A DNA stretch of 64,000 nt, taken from positions 45,840,501 to 45,904,500 of the forward strand of contig NC_071669.1 of assembly GCF_028554725.1 (NCBI RefSeq), written 5' to 3'. The translations under genes were made by a program, and so were the position numbers. The DNA comes from Zeugodacus cucurbitae (Eukaryota; Arthropoda; Insecta; Diptera; Tephritidae). Shown here one piece after another: positions 1 to 10,210 of the stretch (its first letter is position 1; the number at the start of each line of letters is the position of its first letter). The notes beneath the pieces were generated by a model that worked only from the letters and a program-made list of their open reading frames with translations, ran no database searches and had not been told where the DNA came from.

Positions 1-213
1 TTTTGCTATTAAATCATGTTATTAGAGAAAGGTAATAATATAGCATTATTACACAAGGGTTTGACTTGAAGTCACGAAAATTTGAAAAAAAAATTAGAAA
101 TTATACAATTAATTTATAGCTATTTGTATTGACCCATGTTCTCAAAAAAAGGCCTTGGAAATTCATCAATCGGATAAGAAAAATTAGTTTTATAAATATA
201 TAATCCTGGGTCT

Positions 214-854
214 AAAGATGATCGACACATACCACCTTTTTGTCGATTTTAAAGCTGCTTTCGACAGCACGAAAAGGAGCTGCCTTTATGCCGCGATGTC
301 TGAATTTGGTATCCCCGCAAAACTAATACGGCTAGGTAAGCTGACGTTCAGCAACACCAAAAGCTCCGTCATGATTGGGAAATACCTCTCCGAGCCGTTG
401 GATACCAAACGAGGTTTCAGACAAGGTGACTCAGAAGTTTGGACGGTGCCAACGACGGTAAGACGACACTAGCAGTTTTCGAGAGGAAAATTTTGCGCAA
501 GATTTATGGTCGTCAAAACATTGACAACGGCGAATACCGCAGACGATGGAACGATGAGCTGTACGAGTTATACGACGATATTGACATAGTTCAGCGAATA
601 AATAGACAGCGGCTACGCTGGCTAAGTCACGTTGGCCGAATGGACGAACTCTGTGAAAGTGTTGGATGCAGTACCCGCCGAAGAAAGCCGAGGAAGGGGA
701 AGGCCTCCACTCCGTTGGAGGGATCAGGCGCAGAGCGACCTGGTTACACTTGGAATCTCAAACTGCCGCCGAACTGCGAAGGAAAGAGTAGAGTGGCGCG
801 CTCTCATTGATTCGGTTATAAACGGCTAAACGGTTCAACGCATCACATACATAC
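214..854 (+). mobile_element. LINE remnant with RT fragment and C-terminal segment, flanked by 12-bp target-site duplication
   Basis: This is a dead non-LTR retrotransposon copy. From 218 it encodes HLFVDFKAAFDS, FGIPAKLIRL and RGFRQGD, which are reverse transcriptase core motifs. Sequence containing the YxDD box is missing. It then continues as TLAVFERKILRKIYG, ELYELYDDIDIVQRI and LRWLSHVGRM. After one further frameshift near 650-660 it reads VKVLDAVPAEESRGRGRPPL and the WRALIDSVING end. The exact repeat AATCCTGGGTCT at 202-213 and 855-866 flanks the body and marks the insertion. The 3' end is a CATA-rich tail. The copy is 5'-truncated, internally deleted and not functional. Confidence 0.88.
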
Positions 855-865
855 AATCCTGGGTC

Positions 866-952
866 TGATCGAAGCTTTTTTGTTTTTCAAAATTAAGAAC
901 ACGGCGGTCTTAAAAAATCGAAATTTAAAAAAAAAAAGACAAGCTTCGATCA
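866..952. repeat. inverted repeat with 12-bp perfect arms
   Basis: TGATCGAAGCTT at 866-877 pairs with AAGCTTCGATCA at 941-952 around an AT-rich 63-base spacer. Extending by one base on each side (865 and 953) also pairs. The left arm overlaps the last base of the LINE target-site duplication, so the LINE inserted at the edge of this structure. It may be part of an older AT-rich dispersed element that continues to about 1260. Confidence 0.6.
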
Positions 953-3065
953 GGCCGTTGATTATTTTGTTTTCTAAAAGCTGTATAACTTTCATTAAAA
1001 TCTACTGAGCGGTTTTCGAGTTACAGTTGTCACCAGTTCAAAAAACATAGTTTTGAGAAAAACGCATTTATTCACAATAGCGTATTTGAGCGTACCTTTG
1101 TTATTTGTCGAATAACTCGAAAAGTAATTATCGGATCAACTTCAAATTCTGAGTATATTTTAACGAAAATGCCAAAAACAAATTGATTTTTTGAAAATCC
1201 TAACTACCCCTAACCCCTTAAAGATATTCATTATTTACCAAATCGAATCGAAAAAAAGATCACAACGTGTCTTCAGTAATGCTTATATCGCCAGTTCATT
1301 TCGGAGTTTTTGGAATTATTAACGTTTTTCAAAAGAGTCTTATAATAAGCAGGTCTGACGGCAGATTCAATAATCTTATATATTGTCTGAGATTGAAACC
1401 TAGACCTAATTGACCCAGAAAGACATTATCGGACAACATATTTTCATGTTAATGGAAACTGGGGCCTTTTTGCGAAGTAGGTTGTAATGACCAGATCAGA
1501 GTCGATTGCTTGTCGAGTCCTCCATTGAAAAAGGGCACTCAAAAAAAGTTCCGATTATTTCTAAGGTTTTACGAGAATTAAAGTAAAGACACATCCATTT
1601 TAAACCATTTTATATTCATAGGTCTCGAAGTCGCTATTTTAACATATCCAAACAAAGTTTTACCCAAAATCGGTTAATGGTCTAAGAGCTTTTTTTATCG
1701 ACACATTCACGATCTATTCGTTTATTGGGTATGCGCTCGTAAACTTTTGGCGTTACTTTGCTAGCATTACGAAGCTGTTTCCAACAATAGCAACAACAAC
1801 GTCACACTACATCCGTTCAGCGAAATGCAAATAATTATTTATTGAATTTATCTTTCTTTTGTTCCGCTTGCCTATCTCCTTGTACATTCGTTTGTATGTA
1901 AATACATATGTACGAGTGCATACGAGTATGTAAATTTGTAGGTGCATTCGTGCTGGACAGTTGCTCGGCTCATGACTGCGCGCTGTTGCGTACTTAACCG
2001 TTGTCCAACAGCAGATAATGCAATGGATCCGGTTTATTCTGTTGTTGTATGACAGCAGCTGTTGCTGTTGTTGTTGTTGCTTTTGCTTTTATTGATCTAT
2101 CTAGGGCGTACAAGGACAGAGCGCTGGGTTTGTTTATATACACCTTTCGTTCGTCCGTTTGTTTGTTTTTATTGTCATTTATCTGACAATTGAAATGGCA
2201 AATTAGTACGCGTAAAATTTATGGTATTACCATTGGAAATCTCGTACTTGCGGCGAAAAGGTGTTCGCTCCACCATGTACTAACATACAGACACACGTGT
2301 GTACATGTGTAAATACATAGTGTTTATTGCTCGGGATAACTGGTTTGGTGAGTATATTGACTTTTACTGCAACATTTTGAGTTTTTGTTTATATTTTGTC
2401 TATTAAAAATAATAAAAAAAATAATTTGTTATGGCAAATTAAGATTGATAATAATCGTTAAAAATAAACCTTATCTGCTTGAGAAGAAATTAAAATGATT
2501 AAATAATGGGAATTGTAATTCATAAGAAGATATGGTTAAATGACTTTTGAAATTGAAATCTTGTGCTCAATTGTCCATATAGATATGCTTACAGCTTCAT
2601 TTAACTCTTTCATGTATTTGTAAATATATGTCTAAATGTATATGTATATAATATATATTAAAATATATATTTCTATTAATTAAATTAATTTCAAAATGGT
2701 GTATTTACTAAGGTTCCTCACTTATATTTTCTATTTAATTGGTGTCCGAACAATAAAGGCTCCTGCAATTCTGTAGCCTGCTTAGATCTGAAGGTCTTCA
2801 TGAGAATTTATATTATGTTAGATTTTCTCTATAAATTTAGAGTTAACTTCGGTCTTTATTCAAACATATCATCTCGAAATTTTGTAAGAAGTGTGGATAT
2901 TCCAAGATTTGTGTTCAAAAAATTAAAGCTGTCTATAAATATAAAAATGATTTTGATATAAGGGAGATATAAAAGAAAATAATAAATTGATATGAAAGAT
3001 TTGCTGGTTTTGTCTGTAATGAAATTCTTTGACCGATTTCACCAAGCCACATTATATACTAGATT
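953..3065. other. intergenic, AT-rich, no gene seen
   Basis: 950-1300 reads like a dispersed AT-rich repeat (phrases such as CGGTTTTCGAGTTACAG), but I cannot name it. 1730-2340 is GC-richer with (TTG)n and CATA repeats. 2.4-3.06 kb is AT-rich. No coding similarity was seen. Confidence 0.5.
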
Positions 3066-3397
3066 ATGTATGTATGTGATTGGCGTTGAAACCGTTTAGC
3101 CGGTTATAGTCGAATCGATGATAGCGCGCCACACCTCGCTTTCCCTCGCAGTTCGGCGCCAGTTGGAGATCCCAAGTGTAACCAGGTCGCTCTCCACCTG
3201 GTCCCTCCAACGGAGTAGAGGCCCCCCCCTTCCTCGGCTTCCTCCGGCGGGTACTGCATCGAACATTTTCAGAGCTGGAGTGTTTTCGTCCACTCGGACA
3301 ACATGACTTAGCCAGCGTAGCGGCTGTCTTTTTATTCGCTGAACTATGAAATGTATGTCAATGCAAAAATAATCTCTCTGTACCGAGGTCCTCATGT
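3066..3397 (-). mobile_element. LINE 3'-end fragment, minus strand
   Basis: On the minus strand this reads FIVQRIKRQPLRWLSHVVRV, then ALKMFDAVPAGGSRGRGGPL and LRWRDQVESDLVTLGISNWR, ending IIDSTITG. This is the same C-terminal segment as the copy at 214-854. The element 3' end (left side here) has the matching non-coding tail with CATA repeats. The frame is open for 99 codons, but only this terminal part remains. Confidence 0.82.
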
Positions 3398-3439
3398 TCG
3401 ATAATTTTTAGGTGAGCTTTACCTCCTCGCCAAAGTAAT

Positions 3440-3675
3440 TATTTTATATTTGTGCAAAATCTAATTCCGATATCTTCGTTGTGTCTTGAATTGAAAGAAT
3501 AAAATTTAATTCAAAATTGTGTTATATGATAAGTAGGCGTGGTTGTAAGCCGATTTAGCCTATTTTAACTTCGTAACGTCATGATGTGAAGGATTTGGTT
3601 GAAAATGGTCGAGTAGTTCATCAGGTACGATTTTTGATCAAAAAGTAGGCTGTGCCGCATTCGAATAGAGATTAG
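3440..3675 (+). repeat. dispersed repeat, copy B
   Basis: It shares an ordered series of short matches with 8990-9610: TTCCGATATCTTCGTT, GTAGGCGTGGTTGTAAGCCG, then TCGAGTAGTT and GTAGGCTGTGCCGC near the end. I do not know its class. It sits immediately beside a LINE fragment. Confidence 0.6.
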
Positions 3676-5288
3676 GATAAGGAAAGTGATTGATAACATT
3701 AATTTAACATACTAGGCTAGAAGTATTTAGCACAAGCCAGCTCTAAATGTTTATAAAGAATAAATAACCTAATCTCTTTCTTATAAGAGGATGTAATATC
3801 TAGAATCCGTAATGAAATTGTATGCGATTTGCAAGAAAATGTCAAGAAGCTTAATATACATAAAATTGTAAATTTTTATGGAAATAAAACTGTCTTAAAC
3901 GAATTCTGTAATACCTCTTGCACGATCATATGTAAATTCCATTATTTTATACGAGTATTATTCATATTAAGTAATTGAAAGCTATCAACATTCATTTGAA
4001 CTAATGTACTGGTATGAGTACAAACACATTTGCTTTATATATAGACTTGTAAGCAATTTAATAATAGCTTATTTAATCACCTACTTGATTGCCGCTATTA
4101 GCGAATTTGTTTTTATAAGCAATTAGCTAACCATTAAGATATTTTGTTGTACTAGACTATCCAAGTAGTGCAATATTCACACACATTTTTGCATTCTTAC
4201 ATGTAGACATCCCGCAGTGAAGCTTTAAACTAGTAAGGAAATGAGGAGGGTAAATAAAATGGAATTAGTGAGTACGTAGCACTAGATTTATACAAATTAG
4301 TCGGATCAGAGAGTCAGCAAAGTAAGCTAAAAAAAAAGTAATTTTTTTAATAAAGTTGTGAAGATCATTAAAAATAAGTAAATTTATTCCTGAAAATATA
4401 GATCTAGTATTATTGTTAGTAACTAGTACATATCGGATCTTATATGATCTAATAATTGGCATCCCGGTCATGAACATGAAGGAACACAAACAACTGTTAT
4501 TTAATGTGTGAAAAAATATAGTCAACTAACTAGTGCGACTATTAGTTCCAACTAGTTGTTGAGTACCCAATAACTAGTTGCTTTCACTATAGGGTATTTA
4601 TCCATATTTACGTATGTAGGTACAAATATGCTTATTTTCTCAAATCGATTTTCATTTATTACAATAGTGTCGGCATTATTAATGATCGCTTTTAAATAGC
4701 GTTGACAGATGGTGATGCTTGTCAACAGCTTGTGAGCGCAAACGAATGAGTGAGCGTGCCACTACAAAGAGTCTACATACTCGCAGACAACATGCCTCGA
4801 ACGAGAGATCATTTCTCAGGCATGTTAACAACAGTTGCTTACAATTTGTTGTCGATTTTTGCGTACAACAGCATACAACAAATGTGAACAGATACTTAGT
4901 AACACTTGTAGTCTGATACTTTTAGATGTAAGACAATTGTTTCTATTTTTTTTCGCTTTTTAAAAAGTGTTTCAATTTGTTAAACTTCAGTCGTATTAAT
5001 TTTCAAATTGTTTTTGGTGTTTTTTATGTATTATTAGATGCAAAGTGTAGGTAAGTAATTATTTATTGTGTTCTAGGTTAATGTATGTATTTAAATAGAA
5101 TCTATGTAGAGCAAACAGGAAGTGGGTGCAAAATGTTATGTGGGTCACACATTTATTGCTCTTTATGTATCTAATAGATACAGTTTGGAGATATTGCATT
5201 CTAGTGATTATTCATTATGCAAATAGAGATTTCCAAAAGGTAGTACTCATGCAAAAATATTACGATTGGTTTTTAATCCCAGAATCTA
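3676..5288. other. intergenic, no gene seen
   Basis: AT-rich. 4265-4590 is unusually rich in CTAGT/ACTAG words. A small inverted repeat, AACATGCCT (4789-4797) and AGGCATGTT (4818-4826), lies in a GC-richer patch. No coding similarity was seen. Confidence 0.5.
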
Positions 5289-5370
5289 AAGAAGTTTGAT
5301 AAAATTTTACATCGGTAGATTTATAGTATATAGTATAAATCTACCGATGTAAAATTTTATCAAAATTCTT
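5289..5370. repeat. long near-perfect hairpin
   Basis: The arms 5295-5325 and 5334-5364 (31 bases each) are perfect reverse complements around an 8-base spacer. After one mismatch (5294 with 5365) five more pairs follow, giving 36 of 37 paired bases. I see no target-site duplication. It could be a recent palindrome, a foldback element or a small-RNA hairpin. It is AT-rich, and no transcript evidence is available. Confidence 0.9.
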
Positions 5371-5552
5371 CATGGAGATGTGATTACTCTTTGATCTCTT
5401 TCACCTTTATAAGTATTTTTTTTTTCAATATTTCCTTATTTAATAAATCTGCTTGTTTTTAAGCCTAACAATAAGTTATACAATCATAAATCTATTTAAA
5501 AACTAGACCAGCTCAAACGAGTGATTGAGCTGTATTGTTGAAACGTTGCTCT

Positions 5553-5953
5553 TTAGTATGCAGGCATATCCCTTCTTTTGAGGCGTGTTTGATCGCAGGA
5601 ATGTACTAAAGCATTAGCCAATGGGTTTGGGTGATCACGGAGTTTAGATATATATTTCAATCTGCTGTCCTCTACTGCTTTCTTTACCATAGGGATACCA
5701 AGATCTTTATGGATATTTTCTTGCGAATGTACCATGGTGAGCACGTGATTGTTCTAAGCATTTTCGATTAGAACCTTTGTATTATATCAATATTAGTTGC
5801 ACAGGTCGTACCCCACAGTTGAATGCCATACATCCAAATCGGCTTTATGACCGCATTGTATAAAAGTACTTTGTTGTCTTGGCTAAGTTTAGAGTTTTTA
5901 TTTAAAAGCCAATTAAGTATAACATAATAAAAATTATATGTAAATAACCTCAA
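5553..5953 (-). mobile_element. Jockey-like LINE ORF2 C-terminal remnant, minus strand
   Basis: Two minus-strand frames abut. 5768-5953 reads LNWLLNKNSKLSQDNKVLLY followed by NAVIKPIWMYGIQLWGTTCA, and 5553-5744 reads IHKDLGIPMVKKAVEDSRLK followed by YISKLRDHPNPLANALVH. This order (post-RT 'YGIQLWGTA' block, then a KY..KL..HPN block) is characteristic of Jockey-clade reverse transcriptase ORFs near their C-terminus. A frameshift or stop separates the two pieces. It is a pseudogene fragment with no RT core left. Confidence 0.75.
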
Positions 5954-6069
5954 TGATGATGATCATAAATATTTCAATTGTCTCGAAATATATACTATTT
6001 TATTTATAATACAAACTTAATGGAGTAATTTCTTATATATTATATACATACAAAGTTTCCAATATTTTT

Positions 6070-6698
6070 CAGGCGGAGATATATGCAATTAACCGATGTG
6101 TGGAGACAAATCTCCAGCGCAATTATCGGCATGAACTCATTGCAATAATGAGTGACAGTCAGGCGGCTATTTCTTCATACGAGATGAAGTCCCATTTGGT
6201 CAGTGGATGCATTGACAGGCTATAGATATATATACTTAATATAGTCGCCGTGACATAAAGGCTTGGCAGGAAATGCAGTAGCCGATGAGTTAGGCCGTTC
6301 GCCATCAGCGATACGACTGCTGAGTACTGAACCGTTCCTGGCAGTTGGACCACATACGATGAAGGAGATGTTCGGGGTGGAGGAGTGATCGGAACGAGAA
6401 AGACACTGGCAGCGGGTACCCGGATTGCGACAAGCAAAAAGATAAATGGGAGGATACAATACCAAATGGTTTAAGATTCTAATAAACTACCCGAGGAGTA
6501 AACTCAGGGTTACCAAATAACTCCCACTTCTGTCACATGGAAGGGGAAATTACTCTACATCTACTACTAGAGTGCGTGACACCTCGCAGAAACAGGAGTA
6601 GTATTTTGGGGCTTTCTTATCAAATTAAGGAGCGACCTTGTTTCCAACACTATACTGGATTTGGTCAGAGTGCTGGGACTAATGGAGTCGTAGTGTAG
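6070..6698 (+). mobile_element. LINE remnant with RNase H domain, + strand
   Basis: A decayed C-terminal part of a LINE polyprotein with RNase H. 6070-6225 reads QAEIYAINRCVETNLQ and then IAIMSDSQAAISSYE, with DSQ holding a catalytic Asp of RNase H. After a frameshift, 6254-6388 reads HKGLAGNAVADELG, the usual H..GN..AD end of the domain. This is followed by WQRVPGLRQAKR. A further frame gives HFCHMEGEITLHLLLECVTP, a zinc-finger-like C/H series, and a stop at 6696. At least two frameshifts and internal stops are present. It lies tail-to-head against the minus-strand Jockey-like fragment. Confidence 0.72.
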
Positions 6699-8985
6699 GT
6701 TTCATGGGGGGCACAATAGACCATAGACCGGAGTGCACACCTAATTTAATATCTATTTACGTAACTGGTGCGACGCCTAAATACTTTCGTGCAGTTTTAA
6801 AATTCAACAAATTCCTGATTTTTTGTTCTTTGAATGTTATTGGTTTCTTTGAACAATATGTGGAGTTAATGTCAGCAGTTAGTTTGTGTCCCTGTAGTCT
6901 TCCACATTAATATTTAATGAACTTACTTAACTTGTTTAATTATTACTATTAATTATCCCCGCGCCGGTAGATAATTGCAGTAATCTTCTTAGTTTTAAAG
7001 TTCATAATTTAACTCTAACGGGAGCGTTCTTAACATACATGTATAATTTAATTCATGTGAATAGCAATCGTTGGACCACCGCTCGAAAAGACAGTTTATC
7101 AGAAAGCATTACAAGGCAAGGGGAAGCACCGTTCAACTCTAGTTGGTGATAATTTAAGAATCAAATTAATGTGACAACTTCTTAAGCACATTTGAACATT
7201 TCCATTTACAATTTTACAAGCGTTTTTCGCCGTGTCACTTTCGCCACTAGTGCGCGAGAGCGTAATTAATAATTTCCCAACGAGAACAGCGCGTTTATGG
7301 CTATGTAAAGTTTTTAAGGCATCACCGCACATACAGTTGCACATGTGTGATATGTGAGTATGTGCGCGTGCACATTTGCGTATGAAAAACAGTGACATTG
7401 CTGCTGGTGGCACCACTGGATGACGCTTGCCACAACGGTGCAAGTTAGCTGCAGTAACAGTAAAACCAACAATGAGAAGACACAGCGCAGAGCACAAGAA
7501 AGACGACGACAAACAATATGCTGTAGACATGAATATTGCACTTGCAATTGCTTGTAGTGGCAACCGTTTGGATTGTTGTTGCCTGTCTGTCCACATGTCT
7601 CAGCTTTTGTTTTTATCGCCATACAGTTGTAGTATATGTGGCATGGTTGATTGTGTTGAGATAGTCCCCCAGCCACTGCAGCCGCACTACGCCGCTTTAT
7701 GTACATATGGTTGTATTCGCTTGTGGCACGCATTAACGGACGCACGTACACACGCTTGGGACAGTTGTGACATGGCATGCCACACCGGTGCAAGAGCAGC
7801 CAACAACATCAGCATCACACTCCACACGGGCTGCAACTAAATACTGTGCGGGGTGGCAGGGGGGCTGGCCGCAAACGTATATTGCTGCGTTGTTGCATGG
7901 GACATCTCTCCGGCAATTGCAATTGCTGCCATGTTCCGGCTGCCTTCGTTTCGTTTATATTGCTGTAGTTTTCATTTTGCTATTTGTTGTTGTTGTTTTT
8001 GTTGTAGCCAACACATTTGCCACCCAAATTGAACAACATTTTCGAATTTTGAAATTAAATTCTGTGTCATTGCGTTGCGCGTAAATCATTGCCACGCTGC
8101 ACAGTAAGCACTGTGGCAACAACAACAACAACAATAACAGTAATCATAATAGCAGCAAAATTATAAGAACAACATCGTCATCATCGGTCGGGGTGCGCAT
8201 TTAGCGATTTATCAAAAATAAATCATTTTGACGAGTTGCAAGTTGCAAGTTGCATGCCACATTTTCGGGTTACGGCACAATGCAATGAAATGAAAACGAA
8301 TTCAATGCAATGCGCAGAGCCTAAAATGGTGTTATACGCGGCGTACAGAGATTCCAGTGGCGGCAGCATCATCAGCGTTACCTGTCGCCGCGCCAGCTTT
8401 GCCGATGATAAATTGCAGATTAGTTTGTTTGCCACACTGCCACCATTCTAGCTTGCACTTTCTATGTATTGTATGTTTGCACATTTATTCATGACTGCGT
8501 GTACTGCATTTTGTTGTTGCATGCTCGTGCGTTTGTGCAACATGGCGATTAGTGTGAGCATTTGATGTTGGTAGGTGGAAAAATTGTGCACTCAGTGGTA
8601 TTTGTAGTTTGTTAGCTGGTGTTGTTTTTGTTGTCACTAATGCTCTTGCTGTAGTGCTGAAGATGCTGCACGTGCATCATGAAAATCATCTACTGTTTAA
8701 CACCGCTAATTCCATCGCAAATTAATAGTCACCGCATAATTACGCGGATTGCCACTGGTCGTCGTAAATTTCGCTGCAGATTATGATTCATTGACTTCCA
8801 GTTGGCAGTTGCATAACAGTGATTATATTATTTAGATATACATACATACGTACATGTACAATTGTGGGTGAGCATACATACATATGTATATGGATATATT
8901 CCAATTCCAATTTGACTCAATTTTGGCAAGGAGACATATTATTAGAAGGAATATATTCCCTCTGAATTTCTTCAAAATATATTAG
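6699..8985. other. intergenic, candidate regulatory DNA, no gene seen
   Basis: 7.1-8.5 kb is GC-richer than its surroundings with CA/TTG repeats. Overlapping open frames on both strands there show no domain or codon signal. 8690-8830 is a compact non-repetitive patch with TAATTA and ATTAATAG homeodomain-type core words. This is suggestive only. Confidence 0.4.
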
Positions 8986-8989
8986 TTAC

Positions 8990-9610
8990 TTACATATATT
9001 GTCGGTAAAAAATTGATTCGAAGCTCTGAGGTCATATTCGATATATGGGCCTTGAAAACATATGGTCCGATTTCGGCGATTTTTAGAAGGGCGACACCAC
9101 ACTATAAATGTAGAATTTGTACAAAGTTCTGTTCCGATATCTTCATTAGTGCTTACTTTATATGTTGTAAAGTTAACGATCCAGATCGACTTCAAAGTTC
9201 TGGTATATAAAAAGTAGGCGTAGTTGTAAACCGATTTGGACTATTTTCACAACATATCATTGGGAAGCTAGGAAGATATTGTGAACCGAATTTTATTGAA
9301 ATTGGCCGAGTAGTTTCGGAGAAATGGAGTTTGACCCATAAGTGGGTGGAACCACGCCCATTTAAAATTCTGTATTCCAATTTGAGTGCAGTTTTTCTGT
9401 GCATCTTTATAAATAAATTTAATGTTTCTGGAGTTTTTCCTTACTGAATTGAAGCATTTTTAGTAGTTTTCAACATAACCATTGTATGGGTTATGGTTAT
9501 AATCCGATTTCCTCCACTTTTGGACTATGTAAGGTAGTACCTAAAAGAAACGACTCTAGAGACTTTCCTTGATATAGCTTTAGAAACAGGATATGTTTCT
9601 GTTTTTGAAC
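8990..9610 (+). repeat. dispersed repeat, copy A (longest)
   Basis: It contains GTTCCGATATCTTCATTAG, GTAGGCGTAGTTGTAAACCG, GGCCGAGTAGTTTCGGAG and GTGGGTGGAACCACGCCC, and further on CGATTTCCTCCACTTTTGG. Matching phrases occur in the same order at 3440-3675 (+) and 19790-20119 (-). I recall similar text as abundant in tephritid genomes but cannot name the family. No protein similarity is visible on either strand. Confidence 0.65.
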
Positions 9611-9670
9611 ACATCTCGTAGATCACTCAAAGGTTAAATTTAAGGTTAGATAGTTCCATACCGGAGAATT

Positions 9671-10191
9671 AGAAATCTAACGCAGAACCATTTTTGCCAA
9701 CAGGCGCTACTTTGGACTGAGTAGGCAATTGAAAAGTAAAGTCCTCTCTCGTCGAACAAAAACCAAACTCTACACACTCATCATTCCCATCCTATCCATC
9801 CGTGGACGGTGTCAACATCCGATGAGACGGCACTTGGAGTTTTCGTGAGAAATATTTTGCGGAAGATTTACGAATACCACAGACGATGGTATGATGAGCT
9901 GTATGAGTTATTCGACGACATTGACATAGTCCAACGAATAAGAAGACAGCAGCTACGCAGGCTAGGTCATGTTGTTCTAATGAACAAAAGCGCTCCAGCT
10001 TTGAAAGTGTTCGATGCAGTACACGTTGGTGGTAGCCAAGAAAGACCTCCACACCGTTGGAAAGACCAGGTGGAGAAGGATCTAGCAGTATTTCCAATTG
10101 GAGCCAAACTGCAATAGGAGGAACGAATGGTGCGCTGTTGTAAACACGGCTACAACCTCGTAAGCGGTGCCAACGTCAGTTAAGAAGAAGA
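9671..10191 (+). mobile_element. LINE remnant with imperfect target-site duplication
   Basis: A 5'-truncated copy of the same LINE family as at 214 and 54840. From 9809 it reads MSTSDETALGVFVRNILRKI, ELYELFDDIDIVQRI, LGHVVLMNKSAPALKVFDAV and HRWKDQVEKDL. It is preceded by a frame-broken piece around 9680-9790. It ends in (AAG)n. The flanks 9652-9670 and 10192-10210 match at 15 of 19 positions (AGTTCC ... GGAGAATT), consistent with an aged duplication. The copy has internal stops and is not functional. Confidence 0.8.
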
Positions 10192-10210
10192 AGTTCCAAG
10201 ATGGAGAATT

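Noticed and set aside
2293..2300. ACACGTGT and many ACATGTGT words fitting the ACAnnTGT Iroquois site
   Set aside because: About 16 matches are expected by chance in 64 kb, and many sit in CA/TA microsatellites, so autoregulation cannot be inferred.
7099..8084. Overlapping open frames of 100-165 codons on both strands
   Set aside because: They overlap each other in several frames, are Cys/His-rich from TTG/CAA repeats, and show no domain, splice or start context. Chance openness in GC-richer DNA explains them.
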